Of a stretch of DNA of 64,000 bases, positions 47,937-53,851 are shown piece after piece. Numbering within the stretch: position 1 is the stretch's first letter; each line of letters begins with the position of its first letter. Made by a program: the position numbers and the translations under genes. The DNA lies in contig OY743184.1 of assembly GCA_963555705.1 (NCBI GenBank), positions 29,792,639 through 29,856,638 of the forward strand, given 5' to 3'. The notes beneath the pieces were generated by a model. The model saw nothing but the letters and a program-made list of their open reading frames with translations. It was not told the DNA's origin and did no database searches. The stretch comes from Ligustrum vulgare (taxonomy: Eukaryota; Streptophyta; Magnoliopsida; Lamiales; Oleaceae).

Positions 47937-50741
47937 ACCTAGAAAAGAAGACCTCACAAGGTCTCGTTACCTGTATTTGATGATCATTTTGAGATTCTAA
48001 TATATGCAAGTCATGTATGGTTAAAGTCATCTTGATAACTGCAGCTAGTTGTTATTCTGATGTGCAGAAAAGGCTTCTTGGACAAATATCATGATTCTTC
48101 CAATGGTTTAAAGTCTGTTGAAAGGCCCAAAAAGGGAGAAAAGGTCCAAAAGCGCAATATCCAGCATGGTGATGGTGCAAAATATATGTCTTACATCAAG
48201 GTTTGGTGGAGCTGAAATGGTTATTTACTTTTGCATTCCACTATTCAAAACTATCATCTTTGTACCTCAAGTAAATTTGGACACCTAGTTTTCTAATTTC
48301 TAGCATTTTGAGTTTTCACTTTTGTTATTTCTTTTAGGAATGTGTTTTCTTGTCCGTGATATTTTCAAGCTGAGGCTTGTGTTATATGGTTCTTCAGGTC
48401 AGCAAAGAACAGCATCAACGTGTCAAGAGTAGCATGAAGCATTCTAGTAATAGCATTAAGCCTAGGTCTCTGAATAATGTTTTAGGTAACATTGACGCAC
48501 TCCATGTACAACCATTTGAGGTATTTGAGGAGGAAGAAAGAAAGAAGCTGCATTATTATTGGTTGGTTTTTCCTTTTTTTTTGATGTCTTAAAAACGTTG
48601 TCAAATGTAAATTTTAAACTCTTTCAATTCAGGCTAATGAGTACAACGTCGATTTTACAGGATGGAATTGGCAAATAAAAATGTCCCAGAAGGTTACAGC
48701 ATCTGGAGGAAGAAACAATTACAGAGGCAACAGTTAACACAATCCTTTGGTCAAGAAATTAGACAAAACTTAAAATGTCAAGAGGTTTGTTTCTTATATT
48801 CTTTTCAGAAGTTTTTCAATGTGGGCAGGACGGATTTTTAGTCATGTAAATTGATTGAATATTTCTTTTACATCTCTTGCAAATTTTTTTAATTGCTGCA
48901 TTTTTTTAATTTTTTTTTTCTTCCTAATAGTCTACTCTGGATGAAGAGAAAGATGATTCTCACAAGCAACATGAGCCAGCTCGTGATAGCGAAGAAGAAA
49001 TTATACCTGCAAAGACAGTCAAGGTTTGTCAGCTTAATTTTCTTCTTGTATATCTGATTGAATTTAGAGCCTTAGGAATAACAAATTATCACCTTGTTTA
49101 ATAAAACTCTACTAAAGTTTCATAACTTTTAAACGGTCAAACTTTATATTAACCACACAATTTTATAAGCTTTTTAAACCTCACATTTAATTGACTTTTA
49201 TCAAAATTGGCAAAAACTTTTCAACCACACATTGAAAGCTGATGTTTTTAGCGTAGTAGTCATGAATGATATCAACTTGTCAGTTCCATTTGGTGAGTGG
49301 TCAGGACGAGGAGAAAGAGGGCTGCTTGCTCCAGGAGCCAATAGATAATGGAGAAGCAAACTGTGATAGGGCTGTGACTACAGAGGTGGTTTATGCAACC
49401 TATTTTTTGTTTATTATTCATGTAGATGAGTATATGGAATCAGCCTTGTTTATCACTGGAGACAAGTTTAGTTGACCTGTGTTTTGTTTGCATCAAAGAT
49501 TTGGTGGATGTACTAACATCTCCCGGTTATCATATGATGGCCAGGTTGACGAGGAAAAGAAGACTGATTATGTATTTGATGAGCAAACACCTAAAGATAC
49601 AGAACTTTCTGAAGATGATAATGATGACTCCTGCCATGTTCTTATTCAGGATCAGCAGCAACTGCAACAGCAGGAGTTGGATTTGCCTAATGATGATAGC
49701 TTCCAGTTCAACTCGATAGAGATGGAATCCCTTGGAAATGATGCAATCGCAAAGACAGATGAAGTTCCTTCAATAATGTCAGAGTACCCTGGAAATCTGA
49801 ACCACGCGGATGTTCCTGTTAGCCAGCAGGATCCTCACCCAACTACGAGGAATGTCTGGACAGCAGGTAACATGCAAGGCTCTTACTATTGTTCTACTTC
49901 TGCAAGTGATGAATATGCCTCTGCTGGTGAGTTGTCGCTTGGCCATTCGCAGTTTATAGAGGAGCAACCGGTACAAATAATAGATTTGGAAGCAACAAGG
50001 CGGGATAAGGATGTATGGAAGAATACATTGCACAGACAACCTGATAATGTGTCTTTTTTTACTTCTAACTCGAACAAAGCTCGAAACGAACTACTTCAGC
50101 CTTTCTTCAAGAACCAGGGCAGTTTACCGAGCCATCATGAGCAAAAACAGCATGGGTTAGATGGTCAATTTTCTGGGCATTTCAGTGAACAAGTTTATCC
50201 ATCACTTACTTTAGACCCCAGGCAGAAGAGACAGAATGATCTTTACTTGCATCAAAACATTCAGGAGAGTGTGTATTCTATGCCGAAGCAAGAGCACTTG
50301 ACAGTCAATATTCTTGATTGGGCTCCTCCTCTATCTCATAATATTAATGGGGAGAATTGGTATCAAAGTGAGCATGGGGTTGGTGGTGGCTGGTCGATGG
50401 GCGCTGTTGGTGGGTCCCAGAGCTTAGGCAGTGGAAGTAACTCGGATCAGACCTTATACAGTGTTGTATCGGAATGTAATGAACTGCATCCTAGTGCCAC
50501 TTATGGTCCAATGGGGTCCACGGAACGGATCATTGTGCCTGGAAATGTTAGTGGATTGGACGCCGGAATTCCCAAAAGCAGCAATGGGTTGCAACAATCT
50601 GCTAATTCACTCAACTACTTGAGCAGCCATGAAGCTGTCACCGCCATCAAAACCAACATTGGATGGATGGGAACTGCACATCAGAATTCTGGACTACAAG
50701 AGTCCATGGGGAAACCATTCATAAGATCGTGGAATCAATAA
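18961..50741 (+). CDS. NFRKB-like nuclear protein (INO80-associated, DEUBAD domain), 11 exons
   Basis: Exons with GT-AG borders in consistent phase: 18,961-19,188; 19,265-19,401; 39,964-40,077; 40,178-40,258; 47,727-47,891; 48,068-48,200; 48,398-48,561; 48,661-48,784; 48,931-49,023; 49,305-49,385; 49,545-50,741. Together they give 838 codons and a stop. Residues ~20-155 form the DEUBAD domain of [66 protein letters not shown] conserved plant block [20 protein letters not shown] follows, then a long low-complexity Gln/Ser/Asp-rich tail ending in [12 protein letters not shown]. In animals NFRKB docks the deubiquitinase UCH37 onto INO80; the plant role is inferred from homology. The nearest plant relative I recognise is Arabidopsis At5g13950. 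An upstream ATG at 18,869 matches the family's N-terminus (MAADQ) but is one base out of frame across an A12 run. Confidence 0.88.
19845..20167 (+). repeat. Tat element 5' LTR, first part
   Basis: Matches the first half of 38,945-39,628. It is interrupted after CAACGTGAAG; TGAAG (20,163-20,167) is the Athila-like element's target duplication. Confidence 0.9.
20168..21862 (-). repeat. Athila-like 3' LTR (1,695 bp)
   Basis: Complete LTR, matched by 29,092-30,369 over its element-5' three quarters. It includes a GC-rich island (about 21,340-21,480) with CGATCG-centred near-palindromes in otherwise AT-rich sequence. Confidence 0.88.
21863..23669 (-). other. Non-coding region between Athila integrase and 3' LTR
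   Basis: Athila elements may carry an env-like ORF here; none is recognisable. The purine tract AAGTTTGGGGGTATT (minus strand) abuts the LTR. Related CAAGTTTGGGG(G)T motifs recur near 22,942, 23,335 and 23,479. A ~215-bp spaced duplication (22,452-22,590 and 22,664-22,790, beginning AAGCTTTCTAATTGACCCAT) and a ~68-bp repeat (near 23,215 and 23,283) are present. Confidence 0.6.
23670..25934 (-). CDS. pol: Athila-like pol: C-terminal RT, RNase H and integrase, 754-codon open stretch
   Basis: An uninterrupted frame. RT thumb/palm starts at [15 protein letters not shown] with the catalytic FMDDF near residue 32. RNase H has MCDASDYAV and TEKEML near residues 180-220 and TDHSAL near 245. Integrase shows an HHCC zinc region ([11 protein letters not shown]...CDRCQRSG, about 393-435), then [17 protein letters not shown] and the catalytic Glu in [11 protein letters not shown], followed by a C-terminal domain with WWGPF. 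The start is not a natural initiation codon; the frame continues from broken upstream RT by a shift near 25,940. Intact for 2.3 kb but part of a defective polyprotein. Confidence 0.88.
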   Translation of the reverse strand: MPFGLCNAPATFQRCMMAIFSNMVEKFIEVFMDDFSVFGSSFNECLNNLDLVLKRCEETNLVLNWEKCHFMVREGIVLGHRISKGGIEVDKAKIQVIEKLPPPTSVKGIRSFLGHAGFYRRFIKDFSKITKPLCSLLEKNNTFHFSQECLLAFNTLKERLISAPIIVAPDWSLPFELMCDASDYAVRAVLGQRRGKLLHVIYYASRTLSDAQLNYATTEKEMLAVVFAFDKFRSYLIGSKVIVYTDHSALKYLLAKKNAKPRLIRWVLLLQEFDLEIRDKKGANNLVTDHLSRMDQPEEVGVEEINEAFPNEQLLHTKHLLQVFEAPWYADFVNFLVSGILPPDFSYQQKKKFFADVKHYFWNEPYLFKRGSDQIIRRWVPDDEMEAILDRCHSSPYGGHFGASKTASKVLQSGFYWPTLFKDAYTLVSKCDRCQRSGNISRRNEMPLTSILEVEIFDVWGIDFMGSFPSSFSNQYILVAVDYVSKWVEAVALPTNYARVVVNFLKKNIFTRFGTPRLIISDGGKHFCNRLLDSLLSKYGVKHRVATPYHPQTSGQVEISNRELKRILEMTVNISRKDWSRKLDDALWAYSTAFQTPIGMSPLCLVFGKSCHLPVKLEHRAFWATRALNFDAKLIGEKRLLQLNELDEFRLNSYENARIYKERTKKWHDNHIVKRDFKVGQQVLLFNSRLQLFPGKLRSRWWGPFTISQIFLHGAIELYHPDKGHFKVNGQRLKPFLEGEPSEEKSSFLLNAPE
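25935..26904 (-). pseudogene. pol: Athila-like pol: N-terminal RT with stops
   Basis: Encodes the linker [20 protein letters not shown], the RT fingers ([43 protein letters not shown]) and [20 protein letters not shown]. Stops occur near 26,288 and 26,134 (the latter a TGA where the family has Arg), and a frame shift near 25,945 separates it from the rest of RT. Confidence 0.85.
26905..27372 (-). pseudogene. Athila-like protease domain
   Basis: Contains [13 protein letters not shown] with the active-site Asp (family Asp-Ser/Thr/Leu-Gly-Ala) and [17 protein letters not shown]. It is bounded on both sides by in-frame TAA codons (about 27,372 and 26,907), which look like C-to-T changes of Gln codons in a once continuous gag-pol frame. 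Confidence 0.82.
27373..29091 (-). pseudogene. gag: Athila-like gag
   Basis: Two overlapping frames joined by a shift near 28,200-28,330. The N-terminal half has [20 protein letters not shown] and the retrotransposon gag core [20 protein letters not shown]. The C-terminal half has the zinc-knuckle-like [13 protein letters not shown] and [18 protein letters not shown]. The leader is fused to the truncated 5' LTR. Confidence 0.85.
29092..30369 (-). repeat. Athila-like 5' LTR, truncated
   Basis: Homologous to 20,571-21,862. The last ~400 bp of the LTR (element 3' side) and the primer site are missing; LTR sequence joins gag leader near 29,092. Confidence 0.85.
30375..30730 (+). repeat. Tat element 5' LTR, second part
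   Basis: Continues the LTR from GAAACAAGTTAATCC to GCGCGAAACA and matches the second half of 38,945-39,628. The interior begins GTTTGGCTCGCTCGGTGGGA, the presumed primer-site region. Confidence 0.88.
30909..33285 (+). pseudogene. gag: Tat-clade gag, degenerate
   Basis: An N-terminal start [18 protein letters not shown] at 30,909 is in a different frame from the rest. From 31,367 one frame runs to 33,285 through [32 protein letters not shown] and [20 protein letters not shown]. It is broken by stops at 31,868, 32,153, 32,534, 33,011 and 33,283. Several of the stops are TGA or TAG where the context suggests Trp or Gln, as expected from cytosine deamination of methylated DNA. No typical zinc knuckle was seen; CDRCKGEVG near 32,830 may be a remnant. 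Confidence 0.82.
31211..31384 (+). repeat. G-run tandem repeat in the Tat leader/gag start
   Basis: About seven units of ~24 bp of the form (C)CAAACTTGGGGGTAACCCAG, each with a run of 4-12 G (a G12 at 31,245-31,256). Confidence 0.75.
33341..34496 (+). pseudogene. Tat-clade protease region
   Basis: An acidic linker precedes the protease motif [17 protein letters not shown] (Asp-Asn-Gly in the Asp-Thr/Ser-Gly position) near 33,940. A frame shift falls in a G10 run (34,036-34,045). The fold continues in the next frame with [19 protein letters not shown] near 34,140. Confidence 0.82.
34627..36630 (+). pseudogene. pol: Tat-clade RT, RNase H and archaeal-type RNase H
   Basis: A 629-codon open stretch. 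RT has [37 protein letters not shown] and the catalytic [10 protein letters not shown]. RNase H follows ([33 protein letters not shown]), with the first catalytic Asp position apparently changed. Then comes the additional RNase [21 protein letters not shown]...[11 protein letters not shown]...IREDSQLV, diagnostic of Tat/Ogre elements. Stops at 36,514 and 36,586 cut the end of this domain. Confidence 0.87.
36655..38024 (+). pseudogene. pol: Tat-clade integrase
   Basis: The zinc region ([19 protein letters not shown]) is split by a frame shift in the A8 run at 36,974-36,981. The core has [21 protein letters not shown] and [11 protein letters not shown] (Asp, Asp, Glu). The C-terminal region has [19 protein letters not shown], a GPY/F module, and ends in a stop at 38,022. 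The catalytic part itself is open for 357 codons. Confidence 0.87.
38025..38944 (+). other. Non-coding region between Tat integrase and 3' LTR
   Basis: No conserved protein seen. The purine tract ATTGGGGGATAAT lies directly before the LTR at 38,945. Confidence 0.6.
38945..39628 (+). repeat. Tat element 3' LTR (684 bp)
   Basis: Uninterrupted copy, TGTTGACGCCC to GCGCGAAACA, followed by the GTAAT duplication. Confidence 0.9.
39964..40258 (+). CDS. NFRKB-like exons 3-4 (end of DEUBAD domain)
   Basis: Acceptor TTATGTTTTCAG at 39,963 joins exon 2 to GGCTCATCT (Trp-Gly-Ser-Ser). Exon 3 encodes [20 protein letters not shown] and ends 40,077. Exon 4 (40,178-40,258) encodes [12 protein letters not shown]...VVQKIW. 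The reading phase fits both neighbours exactly across a 20.6-kb intron, which strongly supports one gene. Confidence 0.9.
41061..41302. repeat. Tandem duplication of ~120 bp
   Basis: Two adjacent copies, each with ATTGATGAATCTTTAATATA, TTTTCAAACATGCCAAATTT and GGTCCTAAA(A/C)GGT(G/A)GGTGCAG, differing by a few bases and a small indel. Confidence 0.8.
41640..42010 (-). repeat. CRM-like LTR 3' part plus degraded primer site, minus strand
   Basis: On the minus strand the LTR end reads GGATTCACATCA (plus-strand boundary 41,670) and is followed by TCTAGTATCAGAACTCC, a decayed TGGTATCAGAGC primer site. Upstream it has AAGGTTTAATATACC, as in the LTRs at 57,085 and 58,802. Positions 41,821-42,010 are repeated at 46,912-47,100. 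Confidence 0.65.
42020..43105. mobile_element. DNA-transposon-like repeat with inverted GTCCGACACGGGTAC ends
   Basis: Left end CATGTCCGACATGGGTACAC and right end TCGTACCCGTGTCCGAGCAT are inverted relatives. The interior is AT-rich with a short GC-rich island (42,380-42,700) that has no recognisable protein. A related fragment lies at 45,625-45,700. Class and exact ends are uncertain. Confidence 0.4.
43339..44340 (-). repeat. Tekay-like chromovirus LTR (3' LTR in element sense)
   Basis: Follows the chromodomain and stop on the minus strand. It begins TATAACACCCG in element sense, and its first ~300 bp are repeated directly at 45,327-45,617. On the plus strand it starts TGATGACCCGAATTC. Confidence 0.7.
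44341..45326 (-). pseudogene. Tekay-like chromovirus integrase and chromodomain fragment
   Basis: Minus strand. The integrase core [20 protein letters not shown] keeps the second catalytic Asp, but the motif near 45,140 reads [15 protein letters not shown], with Lys where the catalytic Glu is expected. The C-terminal domain ([20 protein letters not shown]) and [10 protein letters not shown] follow, then a chromodomain end [17 protein letters not shown] stop near 44,841 and a shift near 44,465 break it. Everything upstream (gag to the integrase N-terminus) is deleted. Confidence 0.85.
45327..45617 (-). repeat. Tekay-like 5' LTR, first ~300 bp only
   Basis: Direct repeat of 44,041-44,340 (GTCATTCAATTCCTATAACT onward). 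It is fused to mid-integrase, so one internal deletion removed the rest of the LTR, the primer site and most of gag-pol. Confidence 0.8.
45708..46222 (+). mobile_element. Cassandra-type TRIM retrotransposon, plus strand, 3' LTR truncated
   Basis: LTR 45,708-45,972 ends GGTCGTTACA and is followed by the primer site TGGTATCAGAGCCGG (45,975). A ~180-bp non-coding interior leads to a second LTR start at 46,155 (TGATTATAATACCCAGGCC) that breaks off near 46,222. The LTR contains GTTAAGCGTGCTTGG...GATGGGTGACC...GGGAA (45,814-45,867), matching the 3' half of plant 5S rRNA. LTRs carrying 5S sequence define Cassandra TRIMs. There is no coding capacity. Confidence 0.85.
45814..45867 (+). ncRNA. 5S-rRNA-like segment within the Cassandra LTR
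   Basis: Resembles plant 5S rRNA from GTTAAGCGTGCTTGG to GGGTGACC(C)CC(C)GGGAA, diverged and with a changed centre. It is a retrotransposon LTR component, not a functional 5S gene. Confidence 0.75.
46223..46815 (-). mobile_element. Cassandra-type TRIM, minus strand, tandem LTRs
   Basis: Inverted relative to 45,708. A minus-strand LTR (46,266-46,521) includes a 5S-like stretch (46,388-46,430; TTAAGCGTGTTTGGCTTGGA in element sense). An interior (46,522-46,709) is the inverse of 45,973-46,135, and a second LTR starts at 46,710 next to ATACCATT, the inverse of the primer site. A further primer-site inverse follows at 46,256-46,265, so LTRs look tandemly shared. Confidence 0.8.
46816..46911 (+). 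repeat. Cassandra LTR end fragment
   Basis: GAGTGAGGACAAAACATGCTGAAAAG to GAGTCATTAC is a direct relative of 45,886-45,970. It forms a snap-back with the preceding minus-strand LTR around 46,790-46,830. Confidence 0.7.
46912..47489 (-). repeat. CRM-like LTR 5' part with integrase C-terminal coding, minus strand
   Basis: On the minus strand it starts TGATGAGTACCAAGG at 47,489. It encodes a relative of the integrase tail that runs into the LTR at 57,085 (compare [17 protein letters not shown] with [16 protein letters not shown]). No polypurine tract precedes it, so it is a 5' LTR end. It contains the perfect 20-bp palindrome at 47,167-47,186. Positions 46,912-47,100 repeat 41,821-42,010; together the two segments look like one LTR split by later insertions. 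Confidence 0.65.
47727..50741 (+). CDS. NFRKB-like exons 5-11 and stop
   Basis: Exon 5 follows TATAAGCAG and encodes [20 protein letters not shown]. Exons 6-8 hold the conserved [20 protein letters not shown] and [20 protein letters not shown] blocks. Exons 9-10 are short and acidic. The terminal exon (49,545-50,741) is 1,197 nt and rich in Gln, Ser and Asp, with no catalytic motif. All introns are GT-AG and short (about 100-280 nt). Confidence 0.9.
47901..47934. repeat. (TC)n microsatellite in intron 5
   Basis: About 17 TC units directly after the exon 5 donor region. Confidence 0.95.
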
Positions 50742-51229
50742 GAATTCATATTTTATATATATTTATATATATATTTTTTATTATCCTGCTGAAGATGGGT
50801 GGCACTTTGTGTATATAAGTAGACTTCTATAGGATGAAAGATATGTTTTCTATATTCTCTAGAAATGAAATAATAAAAATAAAATAAAATAACCGAGGTA
50901 CCGTGATTGTATGTTGAGTGATAGGGGGCTACATAGCTTGGCAAGTCATAATTATTATTTCTCCGTCTATTAACAGAAATATAACTTGTTAATTTTCATG
51001 TTGTTGCATCTTAAAGGCATGTTGTAAGCGTTTATAAACAATTATTATAAGTATAAATAAAATAAAAATGAGTAATTGATAAATAAATAGTACTTGTGAT
51101 CTTTTTAAAGACATCACTTGAAGTGTTTATAAATAATTTATAAATATGATATGTTTAATTTATGTTTGACTAAATATGTAAATTTTATATAAATAGTTAG
51201 AACTTTATTTTTAAATAAACATATAAATT
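50742..51229 (+). terminator. 3' UTR and polyadenylation region of the NFRKB-like gene
   Basis: A TATATATA-rich stretch follows the stop. AATAAAAATAAAATAAAATAA at about 50,870 gives overlapping AATAAA-like signals. The rest is AT-rich with nothing recognisable until the retroelement fragment at 51,230. Confidence 0.5.
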
Positions 51230-51930
51230 ATTACGGAGGTTAGGAGCTTCCACGGGTTGGCTGGATTTTATAGGAGGTTTGTTAAAGATTTTAGCACACT
51301 TGCAGCACCACTAACAGAAATAGTTAAGAAAAGTGTAGGATTCCATTGGGGGGAAGCACAAGAAAATGCTTTTAAAATGCTTAAGGATAGGTTATGTTCT
51401 GCACCGGTTTTAGCTTTACCTAACTTTAACCAAACCTTTGAGATTGAATGTGATGCATCAGGAATAGGTATTGGAGTTGTTCTTATGCAGGAAAAAAGAC
51501 CGATTGCATTTTTTAGTGAAAAGCTGAGTGGGGCAATTTTGAATTATCCGACCTACGACAAGGAGCTTTATGCTCTTGTTCGTGCCTTGGAAACATGGCA
51601 GCACTATCTGTGGCCAAAGGAATTCGTTATACACACTGACCACGAGTCACTGAAACACCTCAAGGGACAAGGTAAACTAAACAAACGACACGCCCGTTGG
51701 ATAGAATTCATTGAGACATTTCCATATGTCATTCGCTATAAGCAAGGTAAGGAGAATGTGGTAGCAGATGCCCTTTCTCGCAGGTATGTTCTCTTAACTT
51801 CTTTAAATGCGAAGTTGCTTGGGTTCGAGTATATAAAAGGTATATATGTTAATGACCCTGATTTTTCTACCATTTATGCTTCATGTGAAAAGGGTGCAAT
51901 TGATAAATTTTATAGGCATGAAGGCTATTT
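51230..51930 (+). pseudogene. CRM-like pol fragment (RT end and RNase H), near-identical to 55,250-55,950
   Basis: Open for 229 codons ([20 protein letters not shown] to [15 protein letters not shown]) with RNase [11 protein letters not shown] and TDHESLKHL. Only about four differences from the copy 4 kb downstream were seen in 700 bp. It begins abruptly in AT-rich host sequence and ends by direct fusion to the LTR segment at 51,931. Confidence 0.85.
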
Positions 51931-52059
51931 TCTAATATACCCATAGTTCTTGCGTCGTGAGGTCGGGGTTGCATTGTTACCGTCTACTATCTTAGATTTT
52001 AGAGCTTTCCGGCGTTTAATTCCGCGTGTTCTTGGTGATCCCCATAACGGATCACATCA
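51931..52059 (+). repeat. CRM-like 5' LTR remnant (last ~130 bp)
   Basis: CTAATATACCCATAG to GGATCACATCA; matches the end of 57,085-58,000. The primer site TGGTATCAGAGCC follows at 52,062. Confidence 0.85.
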
Positions 52060-52168
52060 TCTGGTATCAGAGCCTGTCTCTAAATCCAATTATTTAGTAT
52101 TCCAGTTCTTTTTCTTTTATTTTCAGTTATTAATTATTCACAAAAAAAAAAAAAAATCCGAAATTTAC

Positions 52169-52199
<31 letters not shown>

Positions 52200-52596
52200 A
52201 GAAAAGAAGTGTTGTTGATTCGAACAAGAAATCAAGAAAATAATATTTGGCAAATCTTTCCAACAAATCCTTGTTTCCATAAAATTCTTTATTCTTGTTT
52301 CCATAAAACTTCTTCTTGCAATAGAATTCTTGTTTCCATAATTTCTTTCTTAAATTTCCTAATTCCAATATTTTCCATCAACTTTCTTTATTTGCACTTT
52401 GGGGTTTATTCCACAAGGACCAAATCCGTGACTAGTTTGGTGGGTTCTTTGAGAACGTGGGAAAAAGGGAATCGAGAGGAAAAAGGCAGAGTGGTGAGAA
52501 TAATAGAGGGAAAAAGCCAAATTGAGTGATACACGAGCGATAAAACACGTGAGGATCTTTATTTAATATTTTTTTCTCTTTTCTTTATTACTAACC
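52060..52596 (+). other. CRM-like untranslated leader
   Basis: Primer site, then A-runs (A13 and A24 at about 52,141-52,194) and repeats of CTTGTTTCCATAAAATTCTT. It ends at the gag ATG (52,597). Confidence 0.7.
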
Positions 52597-53778
52597 ATGT
52601 CGCAGAAGGAAGTTTCGTCAACGGAAAAGGATCTTCAAGATTTTAAAATGCTTGCAATGGTGGAGGAACGTTTGGCAAAATGGGAAGCGAGGTTGGATGC
52701 CAAGTTGGAAGCAAAATTTGGTCCACAATCCGGCGTGAATGTGGAAAGGGATAATAATCCGGGGGAGACACGAGGTGCGGGAAATGTTCAACCACGTCAG
52801 GAACAACCGCGCAATTTCCCTAATTTACGAAGACCACTAAGGTATGACTTCAACCCACAATTTAGAGCTAGGAATGAACATGTTGAGGTTGTTGATAGTG
52901 ATGAGGATAGTGGTGAATTGTCTATTACTAGTGTTGGTAGGAGACGAGATCGGAGAGAAAGACGTGATAGGGGATATAGGCGTGATCGTAGGGATGATGT
53001 AGATGGACATGTTGGTAACATTAAAATGTCCATTCCCTCGTTTCAGGGTAAGAGTAATCCGGACGTTTATTTTGAATGGGAAAAGAGGGTAGAATTAATT
53101 TTCGATTGTCATAATTATTCTGAAGCTAAGAAGGTTAAATTGGCAGTCGTAGAATTTACTGATTATGCTATAGTATGGTGGGATCAATTGGTAACTAGTA
53201 AAAGGAGAAATGGGGAGAGGCCTATTGAAACTTGGGATGAGTTGAAGGCCCTTATGAGAAAACGATTTGTGCCTGGACATTACTATAGGGATCTTTACCA
53301 AAAATTACAAACCCTTTCCCAAGGTAGTAAGAGTGTAGAGGATTACCATAGGGAGATGGAGGTTGCCATTATTCGGGCTAATATAGAGGAAGACCCGGAG
53401 GCAACCATGGCTAGGTTTTTAAATGGTTTAAATCGAGATATTGCTAATGTTATTGAATTGCAGCATTATATCGATTTGGAGGAAATGCTTCACATGTCCA
53501 TGAAAGTGGAGCGACAGTTAAAAAGGAAGGGAACTTCCAAATTCTCTACAAGTTCCAATTCTTTTGGTAAGTCTACGTGGAGTGGGATTTCCAAAAATGA
53601 AGGGGTTGTGCAGAAAAATAAATTTGAGGCATCGAAGGGAAAGGTAGAGCCACCCAACAAAGGTAAAATTACTTCTGACTCTCAAGCTTCTAGGACTAGA
53701 GATATCCGTTGCTTTAAATGTTCCGGTTTAGGACATATTTCTTCACAATGTCCAAATAAATGCATGATGGGGTATTAA
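52597..53778 (+). CDS. gag: CRM-like Gag, 393 codons
   Basis: Starts ATGTCGCAG. The order is a coiled N-terminus (LAMVEERLAKWEARLDAKLE), an Asp/Ser- then Arg-rich segment (RRDRRERRDRGYRRDRRDD, about 120-138) and the retrotransposon gag domain (PSFQGKSNPDVYFEWEKRVE...FVPGHYYRDLYQKLQTLSQG, about 148-250). A Ser-rich linker and the zinc knuckle CFKCSGLGHISSQC (C-X2-C-X4-H-X4-C) near residue 375 follow. It forms the virus-like particle shell and binds RNA. The frame ends TAA shortly after the knuckle. In relatives gag and pol form one frame; here a shift near 53,765 ends it early, so the last few residues are not original. Confidence 0.85.
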   Translation: MSQKEVSSTEKDLQDFKMLAMVEERLAKWEARLDAKLEAKFGPQSGVNVERDNNPGETRGAGNVQPRQEQPRNFPNLRRPLRYDFNPQFRARNEHVEVVDSDEDSGELSITSVGRRRDRRERRDRGYRRDRRDDVDGHVGNIKMSIPSFQGKSNPDVYFEWEKRVELIFDCHNYSEAKKVKLAVVEFTDYAIVWWDQLVTSKRRNGERPIETWDELKALMRKRFVPGHYYRDLYQKLQTLSQGSKSVEDYHREMEVAIIRANIEEDPEATMARFLNGLNRDIANVIELQHYIDLEEMLHMSMKVERQLKRKGTSKFSTSSNSFGKSTWSGISKNEGVVQKNKFEASKGKVEPPNKGKITSDSQASRTRDIRCFKCSGLGHISSQCPNKCMMGY

Positions 53779-53851
53779 GTTCGGAGGATGAGAAAGGGGG
53801 AGAAGTGGAGGATGAGTATAAGGATATGCCAGCACTACTTTAGTAGAGAAA
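53779..53851 (+). other. Gag-pol junction with frame shift and protease deletion
   Basis: In the +1 frame the sequence still encodes the acidic linker [13 protein letters not shown]. It then jumps directly to ASTTLVEKL of the protease, downstream of where the Asp-Ser/Thr-Gly motif belongs. So the protease core is deleted and the frames no longer join. Confidence 0.75.
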
